NCBI RefSeq assembly: GCF_014529935.1
Contig: NZ_JACVFC010000001.1
Coordinates: 3,596,001 to 3,660,000 of the forward strand
Length of the DNA: 64,000 nucleotides
Direction: 5' to 3'
From: Chitinophaga qingshengii
Lineage (GTDB): Bacteria; Bacteroidota; Bacteroidia; Chitinophagales; Chitinophagaceae
The notes beneath the pieces were generated by a model, which made no database searches, was not told where the DNA came from, and saw only the letters and a program-made list of their open reading frames with translations. This document shows, piece by piece, positions 34,702-41,604 of this stretch. Both the position numbers and the translations under genes were made by a program. How positions within the stretch are numbered: position 1 is the first letter of the stretch; each line of letters starts with the position of its first letter.

Positions 34702-34751
34702 TTCCCATCGCCTCCCGCGTTTTCTATGAACAGGAATGAATTACATTGACA

Positions 34752-34768
34752 CGAATTTTATAAATTCG
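34752..34768 (+). promoter_or_regulatory. Small inverted repeat upstream of the NTF2-like gene
   Basis: CGAATTT-TAT-AAATTCG, a 7-bp-arm symmetric AT-rich site 62 bases before the start codon. It could be an operator or part of the promoter. No TAnnTTTG match was seen beside it. Confidence 0.3.
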
Positions 34769-34830
34769 CGGATTGCATTGCGTTCAAACGTCCTGCATTA
34801 TTTGTTATTAATTCAACGCATCCCTGTTAA

Positions 34831-35226
34831 ATGGACGAAAAACTGGCCCTCGTATACCGGTATTTCCAACTGCTGGAAAATTTCTCCGCAGATCCGGCCG
34901 AGTTTGCCAATATTTTTCACCCGGGCGTTATTCAGACGGAATATCCCAATCAGCTGTCAGCCGAAGTCAAACAAAGAAATTTTGAATTGATGCTCGACAG
35001 TATGGCTACCAATAAACTGATCCTGAAATCGCAACATTACAGCGTTCAGAAAGCCGTTCAGAATGGAAACTCCCTTGTAGTGGAAGCCACCTGGACCGGC
35101 GAAATAGGCGTGGATGCCGGCAAATACAGAAGGGGACAGGTGATGAAAGCCTTTATCTGTACCGTCATCGAATTCCGCGAAGGAAAAATATACCGGCAGC
35201 GTAATTACGGCTGCTATGAACATTAA
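34831..35226 (+). CDS. NTF2/SnoaL-like protein
   Basis: A 131-aa soluble protein with the cone-shaped alpha+beta barrel pattern of the NTF2/SnoaL superfamily: N-terminal helices (LALVYRYFQLLENF, PAEFANIFHPGVIQTEYP), a helix with QRNFELMLDSM, and C-terminal curved strands (SLVVEATWTGEIGV, MKAFICTVIEFREGKIYRQRNYGCYE). Members are enzymes, scaffolds or ligand binders, so the role is open. It is the first of three closely spaced + genes that end with nrtR. Confidence 0.85.
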   Translation: MDEKLALVYRYFQLLENFSADPAEFANIFHPGVIQTEYPNQLSAEVKQRNFELMLDSMATNKLILKSQHYSVQKAVQNGNSLVVEATWTGEIGVDAGKYRRGQVMKAFICTVIEFREGKIYRQRNYGCYEH

Positions 35227-35237
35227 AGCCAGATATC

Positions 35238-35645
35238 ATGAAAATATTATTATCCATCCTCACCGCCGCTTGCCTGCTCTTTGCGTGTAACCCTACCCGT
35301 AATGACCACCAGGTGAATAAGGATGCCTACGATGTGATCACCGAAAAAAGTTATGTATACCGTGAATTCAAGCCGGCTTCCAGCCCGTTGATGGATTCTG
35401 TTCTGCAGCTGCGTAAGGAAATCACCGATTACCTCGACCAGCAGGGATTTAAACCACATATCGCCGGTAAGGACAGCCTGTTGTTCCACCGGACCAACGG
35501 CCTGGAGGTGATGATAGAAATGCCCGCCCCGCAGGACGCCTGGTCTATGAATACCATCATCGTATTTGATCCGGTGAAAAACCCGTTATTTGTAAATTTA
35601 CATAAGGGCACCGCCCAGATCGAACATTATATTAAAGCAAAATAA
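35238..35645 (+). CDS. Small lipoprotein of unknown function
   Basis: A 135-aa protein with a lipoprotein signal (LLSILTAACLLFACN, lipidated Cys about 17). The mature part is a mixed alpha/beta domain with no recognised motif (VMIEMPAPQDAWSMNTIIVFD). It starts 11 bases after the NTF2-like gene and ends 12 bases before nrtR, so co-transcription is likely. I do not recognise the family. Confidence 0.7.
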   Translation: MKILLSILTAACLLFACNPTRNDHQVNKDAYDVITEKSYVYREFKPASSPLMDSVLQLRKEITDYLDQQGFKPHIAGKDSLLFHRTNGLEVMIEMPAPQDAWSMNTIIVFDPVKNPLFVNLHKGTAQIEHYIKAK

Positions 35646-35657
35646 TCCGTTAGCAGT

Positions 35658-36344
35658 TTGCCAATAGTACAGAACATCAGGTTAACCGTAGACGCGGTCG
35701 TATTCGGATATATTCCCAGGGAAGGCATCGTTGTGCTGTTGATTAAACGCACCATTGACCCTTATCTGCATAGCTGGGCGCTGCCCGGCGGCTTTGTGCT
35801 GGACGGCGAATCGCTCGAAACGGCCGTCACCCGCGAACTGCTGACAGAAGCCGGTGTTCATATCAACTATCTCGAACAGCTGTATACCTTCGGCCTGCCA
35901 GGCCGCGACCCCAGAGGGAGAGTGGTGTCTGTTGCCTACTTTGGCCTGGTGAACCCGACCAACTTCAAACTCGCTGCCAGCTCCGACGCAGAAGATGCGT
36001 CCTGGTTCAATATCAAGGACCTGCCCTCACTGGCCTTCGACCATGCCACCATCATTGATGTGGCGGTACAACGCCTCCGCAATAAAATCCGTTACGAACC
36101 CATCGGCTTCGAACTGCTTGATCAGAAGTTCCCCATCGCGGATCTCGAAAAACTCTACGAAACACTGCTGGACCGGCCCATCGACCGCCGGAACTTCCAG
36201 AAAAAAATAAATCACCTCGGTATTCTCATTGCCCATAACGAAAAACAAAAACAGGTGTCCCAGGGCCGCCCCGCTAAACTTTTCAGCTTCAATGAAGAAC
36301 AATATTTTAAGCTGAAAAAAGAAGGAATGGCGTTTGAGATTTAG
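35658..36344 (+). CDS. nrtR: NrtR-type Nudix-related transcriptional regulator of NAD metabolism
   Basis: A 228-aa protein with an N-terminal Nudix-like domain and a C-terminal winged helix (about 150-228). The start is a TTG (MPIVQNIRLTVDAVVFGY), the only one that keeps the first beta-strand. The Nudix box reads GGFVLDGESL then RELLTEAG: the REUxEE core has Thr where the first catalytic Glu is expected, so hydrolysis is probably lost. That is typical of NrtR, which senses ADP-ribose and represses NAD salvage genes. The next genes, nadM and nadV, are its expected targets, and two matching inverted repeats lie between. The C-terminal part includes RRNFQKKINHLG and GRPAKLFSF. Confidence 0.93.
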   Translation: MPIVQNIRLTVDAVVFGYIPREGIVVLLIKRTIDPYLHSWALPGGFVLDGESLETAVTRELLTEAGVHINYLEQLYTFGLPGRDPRGRVVSVAYFGLVNPTNFKLAASSDAEDASWFNIKDLPSLAFDHATIIDVAVQRLRNKIRYEPIGFELLDQKFPIADLEKLYETLLDRPIDRRNFQKKINHLGILIAHNEKQKQVSQGRPAKLFSFNEEQYFKLKKEGMAFEI

Positions 36345-36348
36345 TGAT

Positions 36349-36383
36349 TTTTTGATTTTCGATTTTTTGATTTTTTGACTGAT
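36349..36383 (+). repeat. Low-complexity GATTTTTT tandem word tract
   Basis: Directly after the nrtR stop, the word GATTTTTT or GATTTTC is repeated four times and ends in GACTGATT. It has no partner arm within 200 bases. It may be a decayed version of the word-built inverted repeats seen elsewhere in the window. Confidence 0.5.
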
Positions 36384-36457
36384 TATAACGAAGATGGTAT
36401 CATGTTCGGAATGTTTATAATTTTATAAATTACTGTAAATCAATTGGTTTAAAATAT

Positions 36458-36478
36458 TTTGTGTATTTTTTACAAAAA
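36458..36478 (+). promoter_or_regulatory. Upstream NrtR-like operator candidate
   Basis: TTTGTGTA (36458-36465), 5-bp spacer, TACAAAAA (36471-36478). It has the same arms and spacing as the site at 36511-36531, with one base different in the right arm. Centres of the two sites are 53 bp apart, about five helical turns, so bound dimers would face the same side. Confidence 0.55.
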
Positions 36479-36482
36479 ATAT

Positions 36483-36514
36483 TTTGACTGATATTAATTC
36501 TCTTTATATATTTG
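36483..36514 (+). promoter_or_regulatory. Promoter of nadM-nadV
   Basis: TTTG (36483-36486) and TATATTTG (36507-36514) are separated by 20 bases, a full match to the Bacteroidota -33/-7 consensus. Transcription should start near 36521, giving a leader of about 22 nt. The -7 box overlaps the left arm of the downstream inverted repeat. Confidence 0.75.
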
Positions 36515-36531
36515 TGTAACAAATACACAAA
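36511..36531 (+). promoter_or_regulatory. Main NrtR-like operator candidate
   Basis: Perfect 8-bp arms TTTGTGTA and TACACAAA around a 5-bp spacer. It covers the end of the -7 element and the expected start site, a position that would repress. The adjacent regulator gene and target genes make NrtR the natural ligand, but binding is inferred. Confidence 0.7.
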
Positions 36532-36542
36532 ATGGCTCGGAT

Positions 36543-37448
36543 ATGCAAACAACAAAGCCCACAGGAGTTATTATAGCCCGGTTTCAAACGCCCTCCCTTC
36601 ACGAAGGGCACCTGGAACTGATCCGGCAGGTGAAACTAAAACATAACCGTGTACTGATCATCCTCGGCGTAAGCCCGGTGAAAGGCAGCCGTAAAAATCC
36701 GCTCGATTATTACACCCGCGAGCGCATGATCAAACAACAGTTCCCCGAAATCATTATACTGCCCCTCAGCGACCAGAAATACGATACCATATGGTCTAAA
36801 AAGCTGGATGAACTACTGCACAACAATTTCCCCCACGAAACCTTCGTGTTGTACGGGAGCCGCGACAGCTTCATGGGTACCTATTCCGGCCGCTACCCTA
36901 CGGAAGCACTGCCTCCGGTAAAAGATTACAACGCCACCGCCATGCGGGAAGCTCTGTCAGATAAAGTGTTCGACACAGAAGAATTCCGCGCCGGCATCAT
37001 CTACAACACATACAACCTGTTCCCCGCTGTATATGCCACCGTAGACATCGCCCTGTTTAAAAACAACAAACAGCAGCTGCTGGTAGGCCGCAAACCCAAC
37101 GAAACTACCTGGCGCCTCCCCGGCGGGTTCTCCGACCCTACGGACGATTGCTTTGAAGTGGCCGCCGCCAGGGAACTCCGCGAAGAATGCGGCAACATGG
37201 AAACCAGCGCCATGGAATATGTGGCCTCCGTTAAAATAGACGACTGGCGCTACCGCTCCGAAACCAATAAAATCATTACCACCCTGTTCGCTACCGACCT
37301 GCTCTACGGCGAACCCACCGCCGGCGACGATCTGGCGGAAGTAAAGTGGATAACGCTAACGGATATACCGGAACTAATGAAAAAACAAGAACTCGCTGAC
37401 ACACACCAACCTTTATTTCAACGACTGGTTGATAAATACCTTCTCTAA
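36543..37448 (+). CDS. nadM: Bifunctional NMN adenylyltransferase / Nudix hydrolase (NadM-Nudix)
   Basis: A 301-aa two-domain enzyme. The N-terminal nucleotidyltransferase domain carries His20-Glu-Gly-His23 (the HxGH motif) in ARFQTPSLHEGHLELI and YGSRDSF later; it joins NMN or nicotinate mononucleotide with ATP to make NAD. The C-terminal Nudix domain (about 163-301) has GGFSDPTDD and the core RELREECG, intact in the REUxEExG part, so it should hydrolyse ADP-ribose or a related nucleotide. It is the first gene after the NrtR-like operators and is 18 bases before nadV. Length and domain order match the known NadM-Nudix type. Confidence 0.94.
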   Translation: MQTTKPTGVIIARFQTPSLHEGHLELIRQVKLKHNRVLIILGVSPVKGSRKNPLDYYTRERMIKQQFPEIIILPLSDQKYDTIWSKKLDELLHNNFPHETFVLYGSRDSFMGTYSGRYPTEALPPVKDYNATAMREALSDKVFDTEEFRAGIIYNTYNLFPAVYATVDIALFKNNKQQLLVGRKPNETTWRLPGGFSDPTDDCFEVAAARELREECGNMETSAMEYVASVKIDDWRYRSETNKIITTLFATDLLYGEPTAGDDLAEVKWITLTDIPELMKKQELADTHQPLFQRLVDKYLL

Positions 37449-37466
37449 GACTTAAAACTTACTGCT

Positions 37467-38882
37467 ATGACAAAGGAAAATCTGATCCTCCTGGCCGACG
37501 CTTACAAATATTCCCACCATAAATTATACATCCCCGGTACCCAACATATCTACTCTTACCTGGAAAGCCGCGGTGGTAAATTCGATGAAACCGTGTTCTA
37601 TGGTTTACAATATTTCCTGAAAGAATACCTGCAGGGCGTTGTTTTCACCAAAGAAAAACTCGATGAAGCGGAAATCACCCTCAAAGAAGTATTTGGCCGC
37701 GACGATATATTTGACCGCAGCCGCTTTGAATATATCATCCATAAACACGGCGGGAAACTCCCGGTACGCATCAAAGCAGTTCCCGAAGGCACGGTGGTGC
37801 CTGTACGAAATGTACTCATGACCATCGAAAACACAGACCCGGAATGCTTCTGGCTCACCAACTTCCTCGAAACCCTGCTGATGCAGGTTTGGTACCCTTG
37901 CACGGTAGCTTCTGTATCCAGGGAAATCAAGAAGATTGTCAAAAGATACTACGATGATACCGCCAGCGCCACCGCTTTCGCAGGAATCGACTTTGTACTG
38001 AACGACTTCGGCTTCCGTGGCGCCAGCTCTGTAGAAAGTGCCGGCATCGGCGGCAGCGCCCACCTGGTCAGCTTCTCCGGCAGCGATACCATCGCCGCCT
38101 CTGTATTCGCCAAACGTTATTATGACGCGGCCACCGCACCCGGCCTGTCTATCCCCGCCACGGAACACTCTATCGTAACTCTGCTGGGCGAAGCCGGTGA
38201 ACTGGAAATTTTTAAACATGTACTCAATGCCTTCCCCACCGGTACCATTGCCTGTGTATCTGACTCCTACAATATCTTCCGCGCCTGTGAAGAATACTGG
38301 GGCACGGAATTGAAAGAACAAATCCTGAATCGCCAGGGTACCCTGGTCATCCGCCCCGACAGCGGCGATCCGGTACAAACCCTGCTGCGGGTATTCGATA
38401 TCCTCATGAATAAATTCGGCTACACTGTCAACGAAAAAGGATACAAGGTATTACCGCCTCAGGTAAGGGTGATACAAGGCGACGGTATCAGCTACTCTTC
38501 TATTCCCGGTATCTTCGAAGCGCTCAAACAAGCCGGTATCAGCGCGGAAAACCTGGTACTGGGAATGGGTGGCGCACTCCTGCAACGCGTCAACCGCGAC
38601 ACCCAGGAATTTGCCCTGAAATGCGCCTACGCTGAAGTAAACGAACAAGGTATCAACGTTCAGAAAATGCCGGTAGAAATGGACGCCAGCGGCCAGTTAC
38701 GTACCTCCTTCAAAAAATCTAAAGCCGGCAAACTCAAACTGGTGAAAGAAAACGGCATCTTCCACACCATCGGCGCCGATGATGCACCCGAACAAAAAGA
38801 CCTCCTCGAAACGGTTTTTGAAAACGGTGAAATCACTAAAACATGGTCTTTCGACGCCATTCGCCAGGCAGCCGCTTTATAA
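37467..38882 (+). CDS. nadV: Nicotinamide phosphoribosyltransferase
   Basis: A 471-aa enzyme of the NAMPT/NadV family that turns nicotinamide and PRPP into NMN, which NadM then converts to NAD. Visible motifs are ADAYKYSHHKLY at the N-terminus, YLESRGGKF, the catalytic region SIPATEHSIV with the family His (about residue 233), VSDSYNIF, and IRPDSGDPVQTLL, the phosphate/PRPP loop. With NadM it makes a two-step deamidation-free salvage path. A terminator follows 44 bases after the stop. Confidence 0.96.
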   Translation: MTKENLILLADAYKYSHHKLYIPGTQHIYSYLESRGGKFDETVFYGLQYFLKEYLQGVVFTKEKLDEAEITLKEVFGRDDIFDRSRFEYIIHKHGGKLPVRIKAVPEGTVVPVRNVLMTIENTDPECFWLTNFLETLLMQVWYPCTVASVSREIKKIVKRYYDDTASATAFAGIDFVLNDFGFRGASSVESAGIGGSAHLVSFSGSDTIAASVFAKRYYDAATAPGLSIPATEHSIVTLLGEAGELEIFKHVLNAFPTGTIACVSDSYNIFRACEEYWGTELKEQILNRQGTLVIRPDSGDPVQTLLRVFDILMNKFGYTVNEKGYKVLPPQVRVIQGDGISYSSIPGIFEALKQAGISAENLVLGMGGALLQRVNRDTQEFALKCAYAEVNEQGINVQKMPVEMDASGQLRTSFKKSKAGKLKLVKENGIFHTIGADDAPEQKDLLETVFENGEITKTWSFDAIRQAAAL

Positions 38883-38925
38883 ACATATCCTGTTTCTTCC
38901 AGTAAAAAGTTACCCCCATTGTAAC

Positions 38926-38953
38926 GCCCGGGACTCAGCCCCCGGGCTTTTTT
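38926..38953 (+). terminator. Terminator of the nadM-nadV operon
   Basis: GCCCGGG / CCCGGGC arms (38926-38932, 38941-38947), 8-nt loop, then six T. It separates nadV from the following methyltransferase fusion gene, which may therefore be expressed independently or by read-through. Confidence 0.85.
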
Positions 38954-38977
38954 CCGGAAATCCATTAACTTCATCGT

Positions 38978-40564
38978 ATGTACTTACTCATACCTGGCCG
39001 CCACCACCTGCTGACCGACTTTCAGTTCAAATACCTGAACCGCCTGATCAAATGCAGCCTGGAAGGCGAAAAAGACGTATATGGACAACCGTTGGACACT
39101 GCTCCGGTAGAAGGAATCATCTTCGCCGTTACTTCCGCCAACCATCTCGGCACCAAACGCAATCCGGTACCGTTTTACCTGCGTGCCATGGTGATCCAGG
39201 AGTTCTCCAATTCCCTCGACGTACCGGCCTATGTATATGGCATCGACGATGTAGGCGTGATTCACGATTTCGCGGAATATACCCTCAAAACCATCCGGCA
39301 CTCCAGCGAAGGCGCACACGCCCTCACACCGGAAAACACAGTGGTGATCTGCTCTACCAGTGTACGGGAAATGTATATGAAACAAGGGTTCCGTATCCTC
39401 ACGGCGGAATGGGACCCGGCCACCAACCAGTTCACCCAACCCATGCCCTGGGACCTGGTCAATGTGATTGCACAGGCGCCCGACTGGCGCAAAAACCCGC
39501 AGGTACTGGAACAGGTACACCCGGCAGCTTTCAAAATATGGTCGTTGTATGGAGTAGGAGAGAAGGTGCAACAGATCCTGAAAGACCCCATCATCGGGGC
39601 TGACGGCGATTTGACCGCTACCCGCGACTACAACGTATATGTAAAACAGATGGACGATATCGCGGCGCTCAAATACCGCGAAACCGCCCCTTATATACAA
39701 CCCGGCAACATCGGCGATATTGGCTGCGCAGCCGGTTCCTGGATAAAAATCGCCTGCGAAGACGATCGCCTCCATGAATGCGATTTCTATGGCATAGAAG
39801 TATCCCGCCACCTGTACGATATCTGCCTGCAACGCAAACACAACGGCGAATTCGCCAACCCATCCGTATTTTTCTCCCAGAAAAACGCGGTGACCAGCCT
39901 CGTGTTTGAACCCGGCAGTATGAATACTATCCATACATCTTCCTTAACACATGAAATAGAATCTTACGGCAGCAGAAAAGACCTGATAGCATTTATACAA
40001 AACCGTTACCAGGAGCTGGTACCCGGCGGGGTGTGGATTAACCGCGATGTAGTAGGCCCTGAAAACAGGACCGAAACTGTACTCCTATGGCTAAACGAAA
40101 CGGACGGCGCCAACGATGTGCCAATGCCGGAAAATCCGACTACACAGACGCTGGCAGCATGGCTGGGACAATTATCCACCAAAGCGCTGTTCCACCGCTT
40201 TGCGCAGGATTTCCGTCATGAGGAAGGCTATCGGCTACACCATGAATGGGTAACTATTGACGGTACTACTTACTGCCGGCTATCTATGCAGGATGCCTGC
40301 GAATTTCTTTTCAAAAAAGATTATCACGATAACTGGCTCAGCGAAATGCACGAGACGTTCTGCTTCTGGAACTATAACGACTGGAAACAGGCGCTCGAAG
40401 AAGCCGGACTGCGGCTGGACAACCTCTCTCATGCTTACCGCAACGATTGGATTGTACAAAACCGGCTGGAAGGAAGGACCCAACTGTTTCGCCTGAACGA
40501 AAACGGAAAACCGGAAACGATGCCGTTCCCGGTTTCGCATATGTTGTTACTGGCCAGAAAATAA
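38978..40564 (+). CDS. Nucleotidyltransferase-like / SAM methyltransferase fusion protein
   Basis: A 528-aa two-part protein. The first 235 residues resemble the nucleotidyltransferase fold of NMN adenylyltransferases: LIPGRHHLLTDFQFKYLNRLI at the phosphate-loop position (but no HxGH), FAVTSANHLGTKRNPVPFYLRAMV at the second conserved block, and a Rossmann-like IDDVGVIHD. From about 240 there is a class I SAM methyltransferase: motif I GDIGCAAGSW (246-255), acidic Glu274 in YGIEVS, and a long C-terminal domain with Trp- and His-rich segments. Neither substrate is evident. It follows the NAD salvage operon after a terminator and converges with the next gene with an 18-bp overlap. Confidence 0.7.
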   Translation: MYLLIPGRHHLLTDFQFKYLNRLIKCSLEGEKDVYGQPLDTAPVEGIIFAVTSANHLGTKRNPVPFYLRAMVIQEFSNSLDVPAYVYGIDDVGVIHDFAEYTLKTIRHSSEGAHALTPENTVVICSTSVREMYMKQGFRILTAEWDPATNQFTQPMPWDLVNVIAQAPDWRKNPQVLEQVHPAAFKIWSLYGVGEKVQQILKDPIIGADGDLTATRDYNVYVKQMDDIAALKYRETAPYIQPGNIGDIGCAAGSWIKIACEDDRLHECDFYGIEVSRHLYDICLQRKHNGEFANPSVFFSQKNAVTSLVFEPGSMNTIHTSSLTHEIESYGSRKDLIAFIQNRYQELVPGGVWINRDVVGPENRTETVLLWLNETDGANDVPMPENPTTQTLAAWLGQLSTKALFHRFAQDFRHEEGYRLHHEWVTIDGTTYCRLSMQDACEFLFKKDYHDNWLSEMHETFCFWNYNDWKQALEEAGLRLDNLSHAYRNDWIVQNRLEGRTQLFRLNENGKPETMPFPVSHMLLLARK

Positions 40565-41431
40565 AGCCAGCTTTTTTAAAGGCCATATCTGCAGCTTCCC
40601 ATCGAGCATCACCGGTATGAGCAATGCGTGACGCCGCTTATCCAGTGCAATATCCGCAGGGGAGTGGATGGCCTTTATGCTGCGGGAAGTCGCTGTCTTC
40701 AGGTCATACACCTGCAACAAGCCTTCTGTGGGCGCTTTGACCGTTATCCAGTCGGACAGCAGCAAATGGCTGGCATCCAGCTGAACAATACCATCAAATA
40801 AACCGGTAGGGGAGTTCTTTACCGGCTGGAAAACATCCTCCTCCACATCTACCCGACGGTGATACAGGTGCCCTTCTCCATTCATACCCGGTCCCATGGT
40901 GCAAACATACAGCTGATCCGCCGCTTCATCGTATACCACGCCGTTGGCTACCACCAGGTTGCCTAATAGTTTCACCGCAGCCGTACGGGGATTTACCAAC
41001 AGTATATCTCCGGTAACGCAATCACTCACCACCAACAGGCTGTCATGTACCACGGTCAGGTCATTGAGCTGCCGGTCTTTCCCTTCCGGAACAAGATCAA
41101 ATACTTTTTTCCTGGTATCAATATCATATCCTTTGAGATGGTCCATATCGGTCACATACAGGGTATGGCCAATTATTTCCAGGCCTTTGGGCGCATTCAG
41201 GGTATCGTTGAAATAGCGGGCAGACTGTACTTTGCCTCCTTGTACCCAGGCAATGCTGCCGTCGCCGTCTTTAGTGAAGGGGTCCGGCTTGGGGCCGATC
41301 TGTGAAACAAAATAACCATCTTTCCAGGCCACCGCGCTTTCCGGCGTTGCCAGGCTGGTAACAGTTTGTTGCGCGCAAATACGGGCTGTCACTAACATAG
41401 CGGTCAGTAAAAGGGGAATCATTTTTTTCAT
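40547..41431 (-). CDS. SMP-30/gluconolactonase-like beta-propeller protein, exported
   Basis: A 294-aa protein with signal peptide (MKKMIPLLLTAMLVTARICAQ). The mature part has six repeated four-stranded units typical of the SMP-30/gluconolactonase propeller (LNAPKGLEIIGHTLYVTDMDHL, RQLNDLTVVHDSLLVVSDC, VANGVVYDEAADQLYVCTMG, GLFDGIVQLDASHLLLSDW, HSPADIALDKRRHALLIP). Asn and Asp residues at these turns could bind Ca2+ at the centre of the propeller, as in lactonases. Its stop overlaps the converging fusion gene by 18 bp. The substrate is unknown. Confidence 0.82.
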   Translation of the reverse strand: MKKMIPLLLTAMLVTARICAQQTVTSLATPESAVAWKDGYFVSQIGPKPDPFTKDGDGSIAWVQGGKVQSARYFNDTLNAPKGLEIIGHTLYVTDMDHLKGYDIDTRKKVFDLVPEGKDRQLNDLTVVHDSLLVVSDCVTGDILLVNPRTAAVKLLGNLVVANGVVYDEAADQLYVCTMGPGMNGEGHLYHRRVDVEEDVFQPVKNSPTGLFDGIVQLDASHLLLSDWITVKAPTEGLLQVYDLKTATSRSIKAIHSPADIALDKRRHALLIPVMLDGKLQIWPLKKLALFSGQ

Positions 41432-41518
41432 AAGGGTAGTTTATACTACAAAAATAACTACCCCGCCGCATTGCTGATTATATTCGTCAAAGTATTATCT
41501 GTGAATATCAAAGAACCG

Positions 41519-41553
41519 GGAAAAAATAAGGCCGGAGTATGAATACTCCGGCC
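41519..41553 (-). terminator. Terminator of the RND efflux operon
   Basis: On the minus strand an 11-bp perfect stem (GGCCGGAGTAT / ATACTCCGGCC, 41530-41553) with a 2-nt loop, followed by TTATTTTTT. It lies about 50 bases past the pump stop codon. Confidence 0.88.
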
Positions 41554-41604
41554 ACTACCTAAACCTACAACTGTTACACTGTTAGTAACATATCTTTATA
41601 TCAA

